Positions 15,942 to 23,527 of a stretch of 32,950 nucleotides of DNA are shown piece after piece. The notes under the pieces are model-generated. The model saw only the letters and a program-made list of their open reading frames with translations. It had not been told where the DNA came from and did no database searches. How positions within the stretch are numbered: position 1 is the first letter of the stretch; each line of letters opens with the position of its first letter. Origin of the DNA: Terriglobia bacterium (GTDB lineage Bacteria; Acidobacteriota; Terriglobia; Bryobacterales; Bryobacteraceae); the NCBI GenBank assembly GCA_020073615.1, contig JAIQEX010000076.1:1-32950 (forward strand), in the 5' to 3' direction. The translations under genes were made by a program, and so were the position numbers.

Positions 15942-17744
15942 TCACCTCCAGAGGCGGTTGACCACGCGAATCAGGAACCCCGCGCTCACCACGAACACCG
16001 CCAGCAGCGCAAAGGCATAGTTCGTGCGGCCGTAGAGAAAATTTCCCACGGTAAACAGCGCCGACCAGATCATGACACACCCCGACACCCAGCCGAGCAG
16101 CGCCAGCGGAAAATTCGCGCCCGCGGCGTCGAGCGCCGCTTCGTTGGCGGAGATGCCCGCACGCACGCGGATGCGCCGCCAGCCGGGGCCGAAGGGTCGC
16201 ACCTTCTTATAGAACGACTCCAGCACCCGCGGATCGGTTTGCGGTCCCAGGTAAGCGGTGGCTACCCAGCAGATGGTGGTGCAGATGATGGTGATCAGCA
16301 GTTGCTGATGCGTACCGGGCGCCGCGCCGTTCTTCGCCAGGATCAGAAACAGCAGCGACATCCCGAAAGAGCTGCCCATGGCCACGATCTCGCACCACGC
16401 CGTAACCCGCCACCAGAACCAGCGCACCAGGTAGAGCAGGCCGGTGCCGGCGCCGATTTGCAGGATCACGTTGAAGCTGTCTTTGGCCGTGTCGAGCGCG
16501 AACACCATCGCCGAAGAGGCCAGGAAGAGGCCCACCGTGGCCAGGCGGCCCGCCACCACGTAGTGTTTCTCGCTGGCGCCGTGCTTCACGAAGCGGCGGT
16601 AGAAATCGTGCACCAGGTACGATGCGCCCCAGTTGAGATGGGTGAGGATGGTGGACGAGTTGGCGGCGATCAATCCGCCCAGCATGAGGCCCATCCACCC
16701 CACCGGCAGAAAGCGCAGCATGGCGGGGAAGGCGATGTCGTGGCCGATGAGCTTGGGGTCCAGGTGGGGGAACGACCGCTGAATGTCGGCCAGTTCGGGA
16801 TACACGATCAGCGACGCCAGCCCTACCAGGATCCACGGCCACGGCCGCAGCACGTAATGCGCGACGTTGAAAAACAGGGTGCCGCCCAGCGCGTCTTTCT
16901 CGGATTTCGACGCCAGCATGCGCTGCGCGATGTAGCTGCCGCCGCCGGGCTCCGCGCCGGGGTACCAGACGGACCACCATTGCACCGCGATGGGCATGAT
17001 GAACACGGCCACCGCCAGGTCCCAGTTGTTCGTGAAGTCGGGCAGCATGTTCAGGTAGTTCAGCCCGCCGGGCCCGCGCACGTGCGATAGCTTCTCCACC
17101 AGGCCGCTCATCCCGCCCACCTGCGGCAGGCGCACGGCGAAATACGCGGCGGCAATCACCGCCGACATCTTGATGAAGAACTGCACCATGTCGATCACCA
17201 GCACGCCCCACAGCCCGGAGTGCGCCGCAAAGGCCACGTTCAGCAGTCCCACGGCGAGCAGGGTCTGCCAGCGCTCGAACCCGAACAGCACGGCGGCGAT
17301 CTTGCAGGCCGCCAGGTTCACCGTGGCCATGATGATGCAATTGAAGAACAGCCCCAGGTAGACCGCGCGGAAGCCGCGCACCGCGCTGGCCGCCCTGCCG
17401 GAGTAGCGCAGCTCGTAGAACTCCAGGTCGGTGAGCACGCCCGAGCGCCGCCACAGCTTCGAGTAGAAGAAGACGGTGGCGACGCCCGTGAGCGTGAACG
17501 CCCACCACTGCCAGTTGCCCGCGACGCCTTCCGTGCGCACGAAATTGGCCACCAGGTTGGGCGTGTCGCTGGAAAAAGTCGTCGCCACCATGGAAAGCCC
17601 GGCCAGCCACCACGGCACGGAGCGGCCGGAGGCGAAGAATTCGGCGGTGTTCTTCCCCGAGCGCTTGCCGAAGAACAGCGCGGGCACGAAGCAGATGAGC
17701 ACCGAAACCAGGGCGATAATCCAGTCGATGGGATGAAGCTGCAT
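15942..17744 (-). CDS. sodium:solute symporter (SSF family)
   Basis: 600 residues with about 13-14 hydrophobic segments, beginning M-Q-L-H-P-I-D-W-I-I-A-L-V-S-V-L. Family marks are F-F-A-S-G-R-S-V-P-W-W-L-A-G-L-S-M-V-A-T-T-F-S-S-D-T-P near residues 36-62 and G-L-I-A-A-N-S-S-T-I-L-T-H-L-N-W-G near 352-368 (sodium-site region). The length agrees with SSF members that take up sugars, sialic acid or other organic solutes. The stop is 2 bp from the GH109-type gene, so the symporter probably imports the sugar that the exported enzyme releases (inference from context). I see no good Shine-Dalgarno before the ATG. Confidence 0.92.
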   Translation of the reverse strand: MQLHPIDWIIALVSVLICFVPALFFGKRSGKNTAEFFASGRSVPWWLAGLSMVATTFSSDTPNLVANFVRTEGVAGNWQWWAFTLTGVATVFFYSKLWRRSGVLTDLEFYELRYSGRAASAVRGFRAVYLGLFFNCIIMATVNLAACKIAAVLFGFERWQTLLAVGLLNVAFAAHSGLWGVLVIDMVQFFIKMSAVIAAAYFAVRLPQVGGMSGLVEKLSHVRGPGGLNYLNMLPDFTNNWDLAVAVFIMPIAVQWWSVWYPGAEPGGGSYIAQRMLASKSEKDALGGTLFFNVAHYVLRPWPWILVGLASLIVYPELADIQRSFPHLDPKLIGHDIAFPAMLRFLPVGWMGLMLGGLIAANSSTILTHLNWGASYLVHDFYRRFVKHGASEKHYVVAGRLATVGLFLASSAMVFALDTAKDSFNVILQIGAGTGLLYLVRWFWWRVTAWCEIVAMGSSFGMSLLFLILAKNGAAPGTHQQLLITIICTTICWVATAYLGPQTDPRVLESFYKKVRPFGPGWRRIRVRAGISANEAALDAAGANFPLALLGWVSGCVMIWSALFTVGNFLYGRTNYAFALLAVFVVSAGFLIRVVNRLWR

Positions 17745-17937
17745 GGGAGAACCAAGAGTTTACGCCATTTCGGCCGAGAGCGCGGCGGGGCCTGACAGCG
17801 GCGCCTGACGGCGTACAGCGTGACAGGCGTTACCGGACGGCCCGGTGTGACCGCGCCCTCTGCACCGGTGAATGCGGAACGGCCGGCAGGCTCCGGCGCC
17901 GCCGTACGCAGGCCTCGCGCCGGCGCGTTGCGGCTGT

Positions 17938-20352
17938 CTATTCGTGTCTGAGGGCGATCATGGGATCGATCTTGGTAGCATGGCGCGCGGGGATAAAACA
18001 GGCGGCCAGAGCGACCGCGGCGAGCAGAACAGAGGCCATGGCGAACGAGACCGCATCTCTCGCGTGTACCTGAAATAGCAGGCTCTCCAGGGCGCGGGTC
18101 GAGGCCCAGGCGCCCATCAGGCCCAAGGCCACTCCCACCAGAATGACCGCGGAGCTCTCCCGGAGGACCATGAACAACACGTCCCTGCGGGCGGCTCCCA
18201 GGGCCATTCGCACCCCAAATTCGTGCTTGCGCTGCGCTACCGAGTAGCCGACCACGCCGTAGATGCCGATGGCGGCCAGCACCAGGGCCAGCCCGGCCAG
18301 CGCACCCACCAGCACCAGGTAGAACCGCGGCACCGCGACCGATTCCGCCAGCAGGGCCTCGATGGTGTCGATCTTCAGAACCCAGCGCGTGCTCACGGCC
18401 CGAATTTCCTTGCGCACGGCTGACGCCAGAGCCGCGGGGGGCACGGCCGTCTGCACGATGAGGTAGGTGGCGTTGTTCCATGAATTCTGGCGGTAGGGTA
18501 CATAGACCGTCGGCATGGGGTCGCCATCCACGCCGAAGCTCTTCGCGTCGGCGACCACTCCCACCACCGTCCGCCACCATTTCTTGTCGGTGGACTGCAC
18601 ATTGTGGCCGAGGAGGCTCTGGCCGCGAAAGTACCGGCGCACGAGGGCTTCATTGACCACCGCGACCTTGGGAGCATCCGCGGTGTCCGCATCCCCCGTG
18701 AACCGCCCTTCGCGCAGCGCCATACCGGCCGTGCGGAAATAATCCGGAGTGACCAGGATGATGCCGGCTTCGAGTTGCCTGCCGGCGTTTTCGCCATCTC
18801 CGACGGCAAAGCTGCCGCTGTACCCCGGCGGCGCCTGAGGGAAGGCGGTGGCGGCGCCGGCCGAGCGGACGCCCGGCAACGCCCGGATCCGTTCCAACAC
18901 CCGGTCGATCTGCCGGTTGGCGACGTTCGGAAGTTCCACGGCCAACAGCCCGTTCGGCCGAAAACCGAGCGGCACGCCGACGCGCCGCACGAAGCTGCGC
19001 AGCAGCAGGCCGCCGCCCACCAGGAGCACGATGGCGAGAGCGATCTGGGAGATCGCCAGCAGGTTGCGCCCGCGCGCGTGCACCGGTCCGCCGGGTGCCT
19101 GGCGCTCGGCACCCTCCTTGAGGCACTCGTTCAGATCGGGCCGCGAAACGCGCAGCGCCGGCGCCAGGCCGAATATGACGCCTGTCGAGACCGCCAGGCC
19201 GAAAGTGAACAGCAGCATACCGCGGTCGACGGCGATTTCGGCGAGCCGCGGAAGGTGTAGAGGGTCCCACGCCACGAACAGCCGCACGCTCCAGTAGGCC
19301 CACGCCACTCCAAGCACACCGCCGGCCAGAGCCAGGATGACACTCTCCAGGAGCAGCATGCGGACGATGCGCCATCGCGCCGCGCCCAACGCCAGGCGCA
19401 GGGCGATCTCCCGCTTCCGCCGGCTGGCGCGGGTCAGAAGGAGGTTGGCGACGTTGGCGCAGGCGATGAGCAACACACAACCCACGGCGCCCAGCAGTAC
19501 CACCAGGGCCTGCCGCGAATCGCCGACAATCTGCTCCCGCAGCGGGACCATGGTCACGCCGATTACCGGATTGTGGGCGGGCTGCGCGGCGCGCAGCCGC
19601 AAGGCGATGGTATCCAACTCGGCGCGCGCGCGCGCCAGATCGAGGCCCGGCTTCAGTTTGCCGGCCACCATCAGGTAATGAAAACTGCGATCGGGCAACT
19701 CGGATTCGGCGAGCGGAGTCCAGACCTGGCAGCCAGGGGGAAACGCAAATGCGGGCGGCATGATGCCCACGACCAGGGTGCCCTTGCGGTCGATCTGGAC
19801 CGTGCTGCCGATCGTCTCCGGGCGGCCGCCCAGCCGTTGCCACAACCGGTAGCTCACCACGGCGACCCGGTCCGCGTGCAAGTGCTCTTCCGCCAGAAAG
19901 GCGCGGCCGAGAAGCGGTTTGACGCCCAGCGTTTCGAAGAAGCCGCCTCCCACGCCGGCCGAACGGACTTCCGCCGGCTCCTCGCCGAGCGCAACCACCG
20001 AGCCGCTCCCCCACACCGCGGCCATGCGTTCGTAGGACTGGCTCTGCCGCTTCCACTCCAGATAGTTGTCCGGGGAAACCCCGACTCGGTCCTTGCCTTT
20101 CCGGCCCCAGTTCTCCCAGAGCACGGTGAGCCGCCCGGCATCGCGATAGGGCAGCGGCCGGAAGACAACTGCGTTCACTACGCTGAAGACGGCGGTGTTG
20201 GCGCCAATCCCCAGAGCCAGGGTCAGCACCGCGAGGGCGGCGAATTCGCGGCCCTTGCGCAACGAGCCAAGAGCGTACTTAAGGTCGAAGCGCAGGCGTT
20301 CCAACCGCTCCCAACCGGCAAGTCCGCGCGAACCTGTGAAGCTCATTTTCAT
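17938..20352 (-). CDS. acidobacterial duplicated orphan permease (ADOP family)
   Basis: 804 residues made of two MacB_PCD-FtsX halves: helix 1 near 37-60 (A-A-L-A-V-L-T-L-A-L-G-I-G-A-N-T-A-V-F-S), periplasmic domain, helices with N-L-L-L-T-R-A-S-R-R-K-R-E-I-A-L-R-L-A-L-G-A, then a second set ending A-Q-R-K-H-E-F-G-V-R-M-A-L-G-A and I-D-P-M-I-A-L-R-H-E. The opening R-L-R-F-D-L-K-Y-A-L is typical. ADOP proteins are abundant in Solibacter-like genomes, lack a dedicated ATPase and have unknown substrates. Many lie next to PadR regulators, but none is here. The upstream gene on the same strand is the radical SAM enzyme, 70 bp away, so co-transcription is possible. Confidence 0.93.
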   Translation of the reverse strand: MKMSFTGSRGLAGWERLERLRFDLKYALGSLRKGREFAALAVLTLALGIGANTAVFSVVNAVVFRPLPYRDAGRLTVLWENWGRKGKDRVGVSPDNYLEWKRQSQSYERMAAVWGSGSVVALGEEPAEVRSAGVGGGFFETLGVKPLLGRAFLAEEHLHADRVAVVSYRLWQRLGGRPETIGSTVQIDRKGTLVVGIMPPAFAFPPGCQVWTPLAESELPDRSFHYLMVAGKLKPGLDLARARAELDTIALRLRAAQPAHNPVIGVTMVPLREQIVGDSRQALVVLLGAVGCVLLIACANVANLLLTRASRRKREIALRLALGAARWRIVRMLLLESVILALAGGVLGVAWAYWSVRLFVAWDPLHLPRLAEIAVDRGMLLFTFGLAVSTGVIFGLAPALRVSRPDLNECLKEGAERQAPGGPVHARGRNLLAISQIALAIVLLVGGGLLLRSFVRRVGVPLGFRPNGLLAVELPNVANRQIDRVLERIRALPGVRSAGAATAFPQAPPGYSGSFAVGDGENAGRQLEAGIILVTPDYFRTAGMALREGRFTGDADTADAPKVAVVNEALVRRYFRGQSLLGHNVQSTDKKWWRTVVGVVADAKSFGVDGDPMPTVYVPYRQNSWNNATYLIVQTAVPPAALASAVRKEIRAVSTRWVLKIDTIEALLAESVAVPRFYLVLVGALAGLALVLAAIGIYGVVGYSVAQRKHEFGVRMALGAARRDVLFMVLRESSAVILVGVALGLMGAWASTRALESLLFQVHARDAVSFAMASVLLAAVALAACFIPARHATKIDPMIALRHE

Positions 20353-20368
20353 GTGTCACCCTGGCCTG

Positions 20369-20400
20369 TGGCCGGCCGGCGAGGAAACCGGTGCCGGCCA
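20369..20400. terminator. hairpin between the radical SAM gene and the ADOP gene
   Basis: TGGCCGGC (20369-20376) pairs perfectly with GCCGGCCA (20393-20400) across a 16-nt loop, in the 70-bp gap between the two minus-strand genes. There is no U-tract, so it may be a partial terminator, a processing site or a stability element rather than a full stop. Confidence 0.4.
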
Positions 20401-20422
20401 GGCACCCTTCCGGCTGCTCCAC

Positions 20423-21661
20423 CTATTGGGTTGCGGCGCCCTGGACCAGCCCGTGGGAGCAGCGGATCTTCTCGAAACGGTAGCGTCCGAGGCTCGGCAG
20501 ATACAGGTCGCCGGTTTCTTCGTAGTTGTTCGCGTAGCACCCGCCCGGATAGTCCGCGGCGATGCCGCACTTCTCGCAATTCTCCTTGACCCGGAAAGCA
20601 GTGGCGAACTCGAAGCGGTGCCGGAAATGAGTCAGTCCGAATTCCACGTCACCCAATTTCTTCACCAGGTTCACGCTGTTCAATCCCAGGATGGTGGCAC
20701 AAGCCGAGATCTCTCCGGTGGTGGATACCGTCACGGCATTCCGCCCGGCACGGCAGCCGAACACGCCATGGCTGGCCTTGCCTTCGAAGTCGCCGGTAAG
20801 CCGCACTTTCGGCGCTTCCCGGTCCCGCCACTCCAGCACGCGCCGGAGTTCGCTCCCGTAGAAGTCCATCAGATCGTCCGGCCAGTCGGAGCCGATGGCC
20901 GCACCCACCAGGAAGCTTCGCACGCCGAGCTTGTGAAGCCCCACTATGTCGTCGTAGAAGCGCGGCACATTCCGGGGCATCACGGTCATGCGGACGCCCA
21001 CGTAGTTATGTTTGCGGAATACCAGTTCGATGGCGCGCCCGACGCGGGCAAAACTGCCATTGCCCGCGTGGTCGACGCGGCAGGAATCGTGCGATTCGGC
21101 GAGCCCGTCCACGCTCAGCAGCGGCAGAATGCCGTGGGCGGCGAAGAAGTCGAGCGTCTCCTCCGTGAGCAGGGTTCCGTTGGTTGTAATATCGAACCGG
21201 ACTTTCTTGCCCGCGGCGGCAACCCGCTTCCCGGCATACGCGACGCAATCCTGCATGACACCGAAATTCATCAGGGGCTCGCCCCCGAATAAGCAGAGGT
21301 AGAGCTTTTCGGCCTTGCCCGAGTAATCCACCAGGAAATCGACGGCGGCGCGGGCCGTTTCGGCCGTCATCTCGTGTTTCACGGTCATGCGCCGCTCAAA
21401 GCAGTACGTACAGGCGAGCGTGCACCGGTCCGTCATCATCAGGTCAACGGTGTTGATTGCGGGGAAGTAAGCGGCATTCAGGTCCAACACAATTCTGCGC
21501 AGGAACCTTCGCGCTTCGTCCTCGCCGAGAACGAGCTCGTTGCGCACTTCCCGGCACAGCGCTGCGGCATCCGGAGACTCGGAGATCAGCGCGCCTTCAA
21601 TCTTCTTGGTCACGGCAACCAACTGCCGGCGAGACGTCCCTTTCGTGATCGTTTGCCTCAT
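20423..21661 (-). CDS. radical SAM/SPASM peptide-modifying enzyme (candidate RiPP maturase)
   Basis: 412 residues from the ATG at 21661, which has AAGGTG 6 nt upstream; an in-frame ATG further out lies in the leader. The radical SAM cluster motif is C80-T-L-A-C84-T-Y-C87-F, followed by the SAM-binding G-G-E-P at 126-129. The C-terminal SPASM domain has Cys303, Cys321 (in G-E-I-S-A-C), Cys362, Cys365, Cys375 and Cys401, enough for auxiliary clusters, though one or two fewer than the fullest SPASM set. Family members make thioether or carbon-carbon links in ribosomal peptides or oxidise sulfatases. Here no sulfatase is nearby, and four divergent genes encode small Cys-rich peptides, which points to a peptide maturase. 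The N-terminal ~65 residues may bind a leader. Confidence 0.9.
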   Translation of the reverse strand: MRQTITKGTSRRQLVAVTKKIEGALISESPDAAALCREVRNELVLGEDEARRFLRRIVLDLNAAYFPAINTVDLMMTDRCTLACTYCFERRMTVKHEMTAETARAAVDFLVDYSGKAEKLYLCLFGGEPLMNFGVMQDCVAYAGKRVAAAGKKVRFDITTNGTLLTEETLDFFAAHGILPLLSVDGLAESHDSCRVDHAGNGSFARVGRAIELVFRKHNYVGVRMTVMPRNVPRFYDDIVGLHKLGVRSFLVGAAIGSDWPDDLMDFYGSELRRVLEWRDREAPKVRLTGDFEGKASHGVFGCRAGRNAVTVSTTGEISACATILGLNSVNLVKKLGDVEFGLTHFRHRFEFATAFRVKENCEKCGIAADYPGGCYANNYEETGDLYLPSLGRYRFEKIRCSHGLVQGAATQ

Positions 21662-21705
21662 CGCGCACCTTTTCCCGTAAACTCGCCGCCCGAGGCGCAA
21701 ATCGC

Positions 21706-21727
21706 CGCACATCATAAACGATGTGCG
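21706..21727. promoter_or_regulatory. hairpin in the radical SAM mRNA leader
   Basis: CGCACATC (21706-21713) and GATGTGCG (21720-21727) form a perfect 8-bp stem with a six-base loop, ATAAAC on the + strand. It lies about 45 nt upstream of the start codon and within the predicted transcript. Confidence 0.4.
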
Positions 21728-21761
21728 CGGGCGCTGAATTCATCCGAAAAAAAATCCTGGA

Positions 21762-21777
21762 CGGATAATATCATCCG
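21762..21777. promoter_or_regulatory. palindrome overlapping the radical SAM -10 box
   Basis: CGGATAATATCATCCG matches its own reverse complement at 14 of 16 positions. A further CATCCG half-site occurs at 21741-21746. The position over the -10 box makes it a candidate operator; no regulator gene is adjacent. Confidence 0.45.
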
Positions 21778-21793
21778 ATTATCTGTAAGTCAA
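21765..21793 (-). promoter_or_regulatory. promoter of the radical SAM gene
   Basis: On the minus strand TTGACT (21793-21788) and TATTAT (21770-21765) are separated by 17 bp, 5/6 matches to each sigma-70 consensus. The predicted start near 21758 leaves a ~97-nt leader. Confidence 0.6.
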
Positions 21794-21821
21794 TAGAAAA
21801 TGCGACATGCAACGCACCGGC

Positions 21822-21843
21822 CGGTCGAACGGGCTTTCGACCG
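21822..21843. promoter_or_regulatory. 8-bp hairpin in the divergent region
   Basis: CGGTCGAA (21822-21829) and TTCGACCG (21836-21843) are perfect arms around six bases. It lies between the two divergent promoters and outside both predicted transcripts, so it is more likely a protein-binding site than an RNA structure. Confidence 0.3.
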
Positions 21844-21982
21844 CCTTCGTACCCCCCTATTATCGTGAGTTAGTAGTCCATTCTTTCCCTTCGCGCCAGA
21901 GGCGCCACAAAGGCGACTGCGGCTCGTTACACAGGAACTTACGAAGGCATTTTGAGAATTTAGGGAGACACTTACAATAGCA

Positions 21983-22011
21983 TTGACACGCCGCAAGGTT
22001 TCGGTTAGTAT
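21983..22011 (+). promoter_or_regulatory. promoter of the Cys-rich peptide gene cluster
   Basis: A perfect TTGACA (21983-21988) is followed after 17 bp by TAGTAT (22006-22011). It faces the peptide genes, and no other promoter as good is visible before 22247. Confidence 0.6.
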
Positions 22012-22017
22012 CGCTGT

Positions 22018-22246
22018 GTTTAATTTATTTCAGGTTTTAGTGCCTTAACGCCTGCATCCATACGGCCGGTGCCTTGCCGGCCGCTGGCGAGGCGAACTCC
22101 GCCGGTCCCGCACGCCGACGTGCGTCCGAATGGCCCGCGGCCGGCACCGGAACCGTCCGGCGGCATGCACCCGAACACCGGAGTTGTGCCCGGGAAAGCT
22201 GCCGGGGCACCCGGCGGCAGCCGTCAAGCAACGAAAGGAGAATCCC
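22018..22246 (+). other. long structured leader of the peptide cluster transcript
   Basis: About 229 nt separate the predicted transcription start from the first peptide gene. The leader contains complementary GC-rich segments: CCGGTGCC near 22065 pairs with GGCACCGG near 22141, and GCCGGCCGC near 22076 pairs with GCGGCCGGC near 22136. It contains no convincing gene. A regulatory fold is possible; no known riboswitch is recognised. Confidence 0.35.
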
Positions 22247-22516
22247 GTGAAAAACATGGCAAAGCCCCCCTCGGATCTTTCGAGTGAGGTGACCGATACC
22301 CTTCGGAGGCGCAACTTCCTGCGTGGCCTGGCCTATGCGGCAGGCGGAGGGGCCCTGGCCTTGCTGGCGGCGCGCCGCGCCAAGGCCTATGACGAGGACT
22401 GTCCGCAGAAGTTCAGCTGCGACAAGCCCGTGAGCTGCAGCTCACCGTTTACCTGCGATGACAATGCGTTTACCTGCAAGCCGGATTATAAGAAGGCCGC
22501 CGAGGACGCAGCCTGA
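22247..22516 (+). CDS. Cys-rich peptide with Tat-type leader, precursor 1
   Basis: 89 residues starting at GTG (22247), chosen because AAGGAG lies 7 nt upstream; a longer in-frame ATG at 22130 would read through the structured leader. Residues 20-47 are L-R-R-R-N-F-L-R-G-L ... A-A-R-R-A-K-A, a twin-arginine leader with a hydrophobic stretch and an A-x-A end. The predicted mature part, 48-89, has Cys52, 58, 64, 70 and 77, i.e. C-x5-C-x5-C-x5-C-x6-C, with F-S-C-D and P-F-T-C-D and a tail D-Y-K-K-A-A-E-D-A-A. This is the first of four paralogues divergent from the radical SAM gene. Most likely its substrate; alternatively an exported metal-binding or disulfide peptide. Confidence 0.85.
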   Translation: MKNMAKPPSDLSSEVTDTLRRRNFLRGLAYAAGGGALALLAARRAKAYDEDCPQKFSCDKPVSCSSPFTCDDNAFTCKPDYKKAAEDAA

Positions 22517-22522
22517 TCGGGT

Positions 22523-22541
22523 CCGCGGCCTCCGCCCGCGG
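22523..22541. terminator. hairpin after precursor 1
   Basis: CCGCGG (22523-22528) pairs with CCGCGG (22536-22541) over seven bases, just after the stop codon. There is no U-tract, so read-through to precursor 2 is expected. It may set the relative mRNA levels of the paralogues. Confidence 0.35.
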
Positions 22542-22614
22542 AATTGAGACGCGCCAGTCCAGAGCTGAGTTGGCGCCGTGTGGCCCTCATTGGCGCGGCT
22601 GGCGCCATCCGCGG

Positions 22615-22644
22615 GCCGGCCGCTTCGGGAGACTCGCGGCCGGC
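22615..22644. terminator. hairpin between precursors 1 and 2
   Basis: GCCGGCCGC (22615-22623) and GCGGCCGGC (22636-22644) are perfect 9-bp arms with a 12-nt loop. The rest of the ~200-bp gap between precursors 1 and 2 holds no gene. Confidence 0.4.
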
Positions 22645-22716
22645 GCCGGGCCGGGCGTGAGTGTTTCGTGTGCTCGACGCCCGGCAGGCACGATGGGGAC
22701 GAAAGGAGAAGTCAAA

Positions 22717-23016
22717 ATGAATGATACGCAAGGCCAGCATGCCGCCGCGCAAAATATCGATGTCGCGGCCGGAACGATGGCCCGATGGTTGCGCGGGCGC
22801 CGTGGTTTTCTCGGCTCGCTCGCGACGGCGGCTGGCGCGGCCGCCTTACTCGTAGGGGGAGCTGGCAAAGCGTGGGCCAGCGATACCTGCGACAAGAACT
22901 TCATATGCGACCAGAACCATAAGTGCAACCTGCCGTTTCAGTGCAACAACTTCTCGGAGTTCTGCGACGCGCAGGGGTTCTTCCGGGCGCCGCAGAAGGA
23001 AGAAGAAGAGGACTGA
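22717..23016 (+). CDS. Cys-rich peptide with Tat-type leader, precursor 2
   Basis: 99 residues; the ATG at 22717 follows AAAGGAGA by about 7 nt. The leader has an N-terminal extension of ~25 residues, then R-G-R-R-G-F-L-G-S-L-A-T-A-A-G-A-A-A-L-L and an A-W-A site at 52-54. The mature part (55-99) has Cys58, 64, 70, 76 and 83, the same C-x5-C-x5-C-x5-C-x6-C spacing as precursor 1, with N-F-I-C-D and P-F-Q-C-N. The tail is strongly acidic (K-E-E-E-E-D). The hydrophobic stretch after RR-x-F-L is consistent with Tat export; modification by the divergent radical SAM enzyme is inferred. The leader Cys-free / core Cys-rich split is clear. Confidence 0.85.
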   Translation: MNDTQGQHAAAQNIDVAAGTMARWLRGRRGFLGSLATAAGAAALLVGGAGKAWASDTCDKNFICDQNHKCNLPFQCNNFSEFCDAQGFFRAPQKEEEED

Positions 23017-23080
23017 TAAGCCGTAGTAACAGACGGTAGGAGAACGTACTGTCGATTCAAGAGAAAGCGAAGGAGTCTTT

Positions 23081-23356
23081 ATGGAGAATACAAGCGTATC
23101 CGAAGCGGTTGCGGCAGGAGTGTCCCACCGGCTTCGTAACCGGCGCAAGTTTCTGAGCGCGCTGGCTGCGGCTGCCGGCGCGGCAGGCTTGGCGACGTTG
23201 GGCGCGCGCAAGCTCAAGGCCGATTCCTGCGATGGCAACTTCACATGCGACCAGGGTTACCATTGCACGCCTACCTTCAACTGCAAGGGGTTCACTCGAT
23301 CGTGTACACCCCCGTACAAGAGCCAGGAGGAGGAGGAAGAGGAAGTATATGGCTAG
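23081..23356 (+). CDS. Cys-rich peptide with Tat-type leader, precursor 3
   Basis: 91 residues; the ATG at 23081 follows AAGGAG by 5 nt. The leader contains R-N-R-R-K-F-L-S-A-L-A-A-A-A-G-A-A-G-L and ends L-K-A at residue 47. The mature part (48-91) has Cys50, 56, 62, 68 and 75, again C-x5-C-x5-C-x5-C-x6-C, with N-F-T-C-D and T-F-N-C-K, then T-P-P-Y-K and a run of six Glu. It lies 64 bp after precursor 2. The core differs from the others at most non-Cys, non-Phe positions, a pattern usual for variable cores under a conserved leader in RiPP families. Confidence 0.85.
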   Translation: MENTSVSEAVAAGVSHRLRNRRKFLSALAAAAGAAGLATLGARKLKADSCDGNFTCDQGYHCTPTFNCKGFTRSCTPPYKSQEEEEEEVYG

Positions 23357-23406
23357 TATCGCCGGCAGGCCGCCTCGCCGATAGCCGGTCTGACCTGGCG
23401 GGCGTG

Positions 23407-23471
23407 CCTTCCGCCGGGCGATGCGGGCTCGCGCCGCGCATCGGCCGAAGGTCGAATTGCCCGGCGGAAGG
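23407..23471. terminator. large hairpin between precursors 3 and 4
   Basis: CCTTCCGCCGGGC (23407-23419) is the exact reverse complement of GCCCGGCGGAAGG (23459-23471). A second nested stem GATGCG/CGCATC begins right inside it. A stem this strong in the 171-bp gap could attenuate transcription or block RNA decay; no U-tract follows. Confidence 0.5.
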
Positions 23472-23527
23472 TCTGTTCGTTCAACCGAAGACGAAGAGGA
23501 ATATTACACAACTAAGGAGGAACTAAT

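Noticed and set aside
20423-21661. Anaerobic sulfatase-maturing enzyme
   Set aside because: The SPASM fold is shared, but no sulfatase gene is near and four Cys-rich peptide genes are.
22130-22246. Longer N-terminus for precursor 1 from an ATG at 22130
   Set aside because: It would translate the GC-rich structured leader; the GTG at 22247 has a clear AAGGAG and gives a leader matching the three paralogues.
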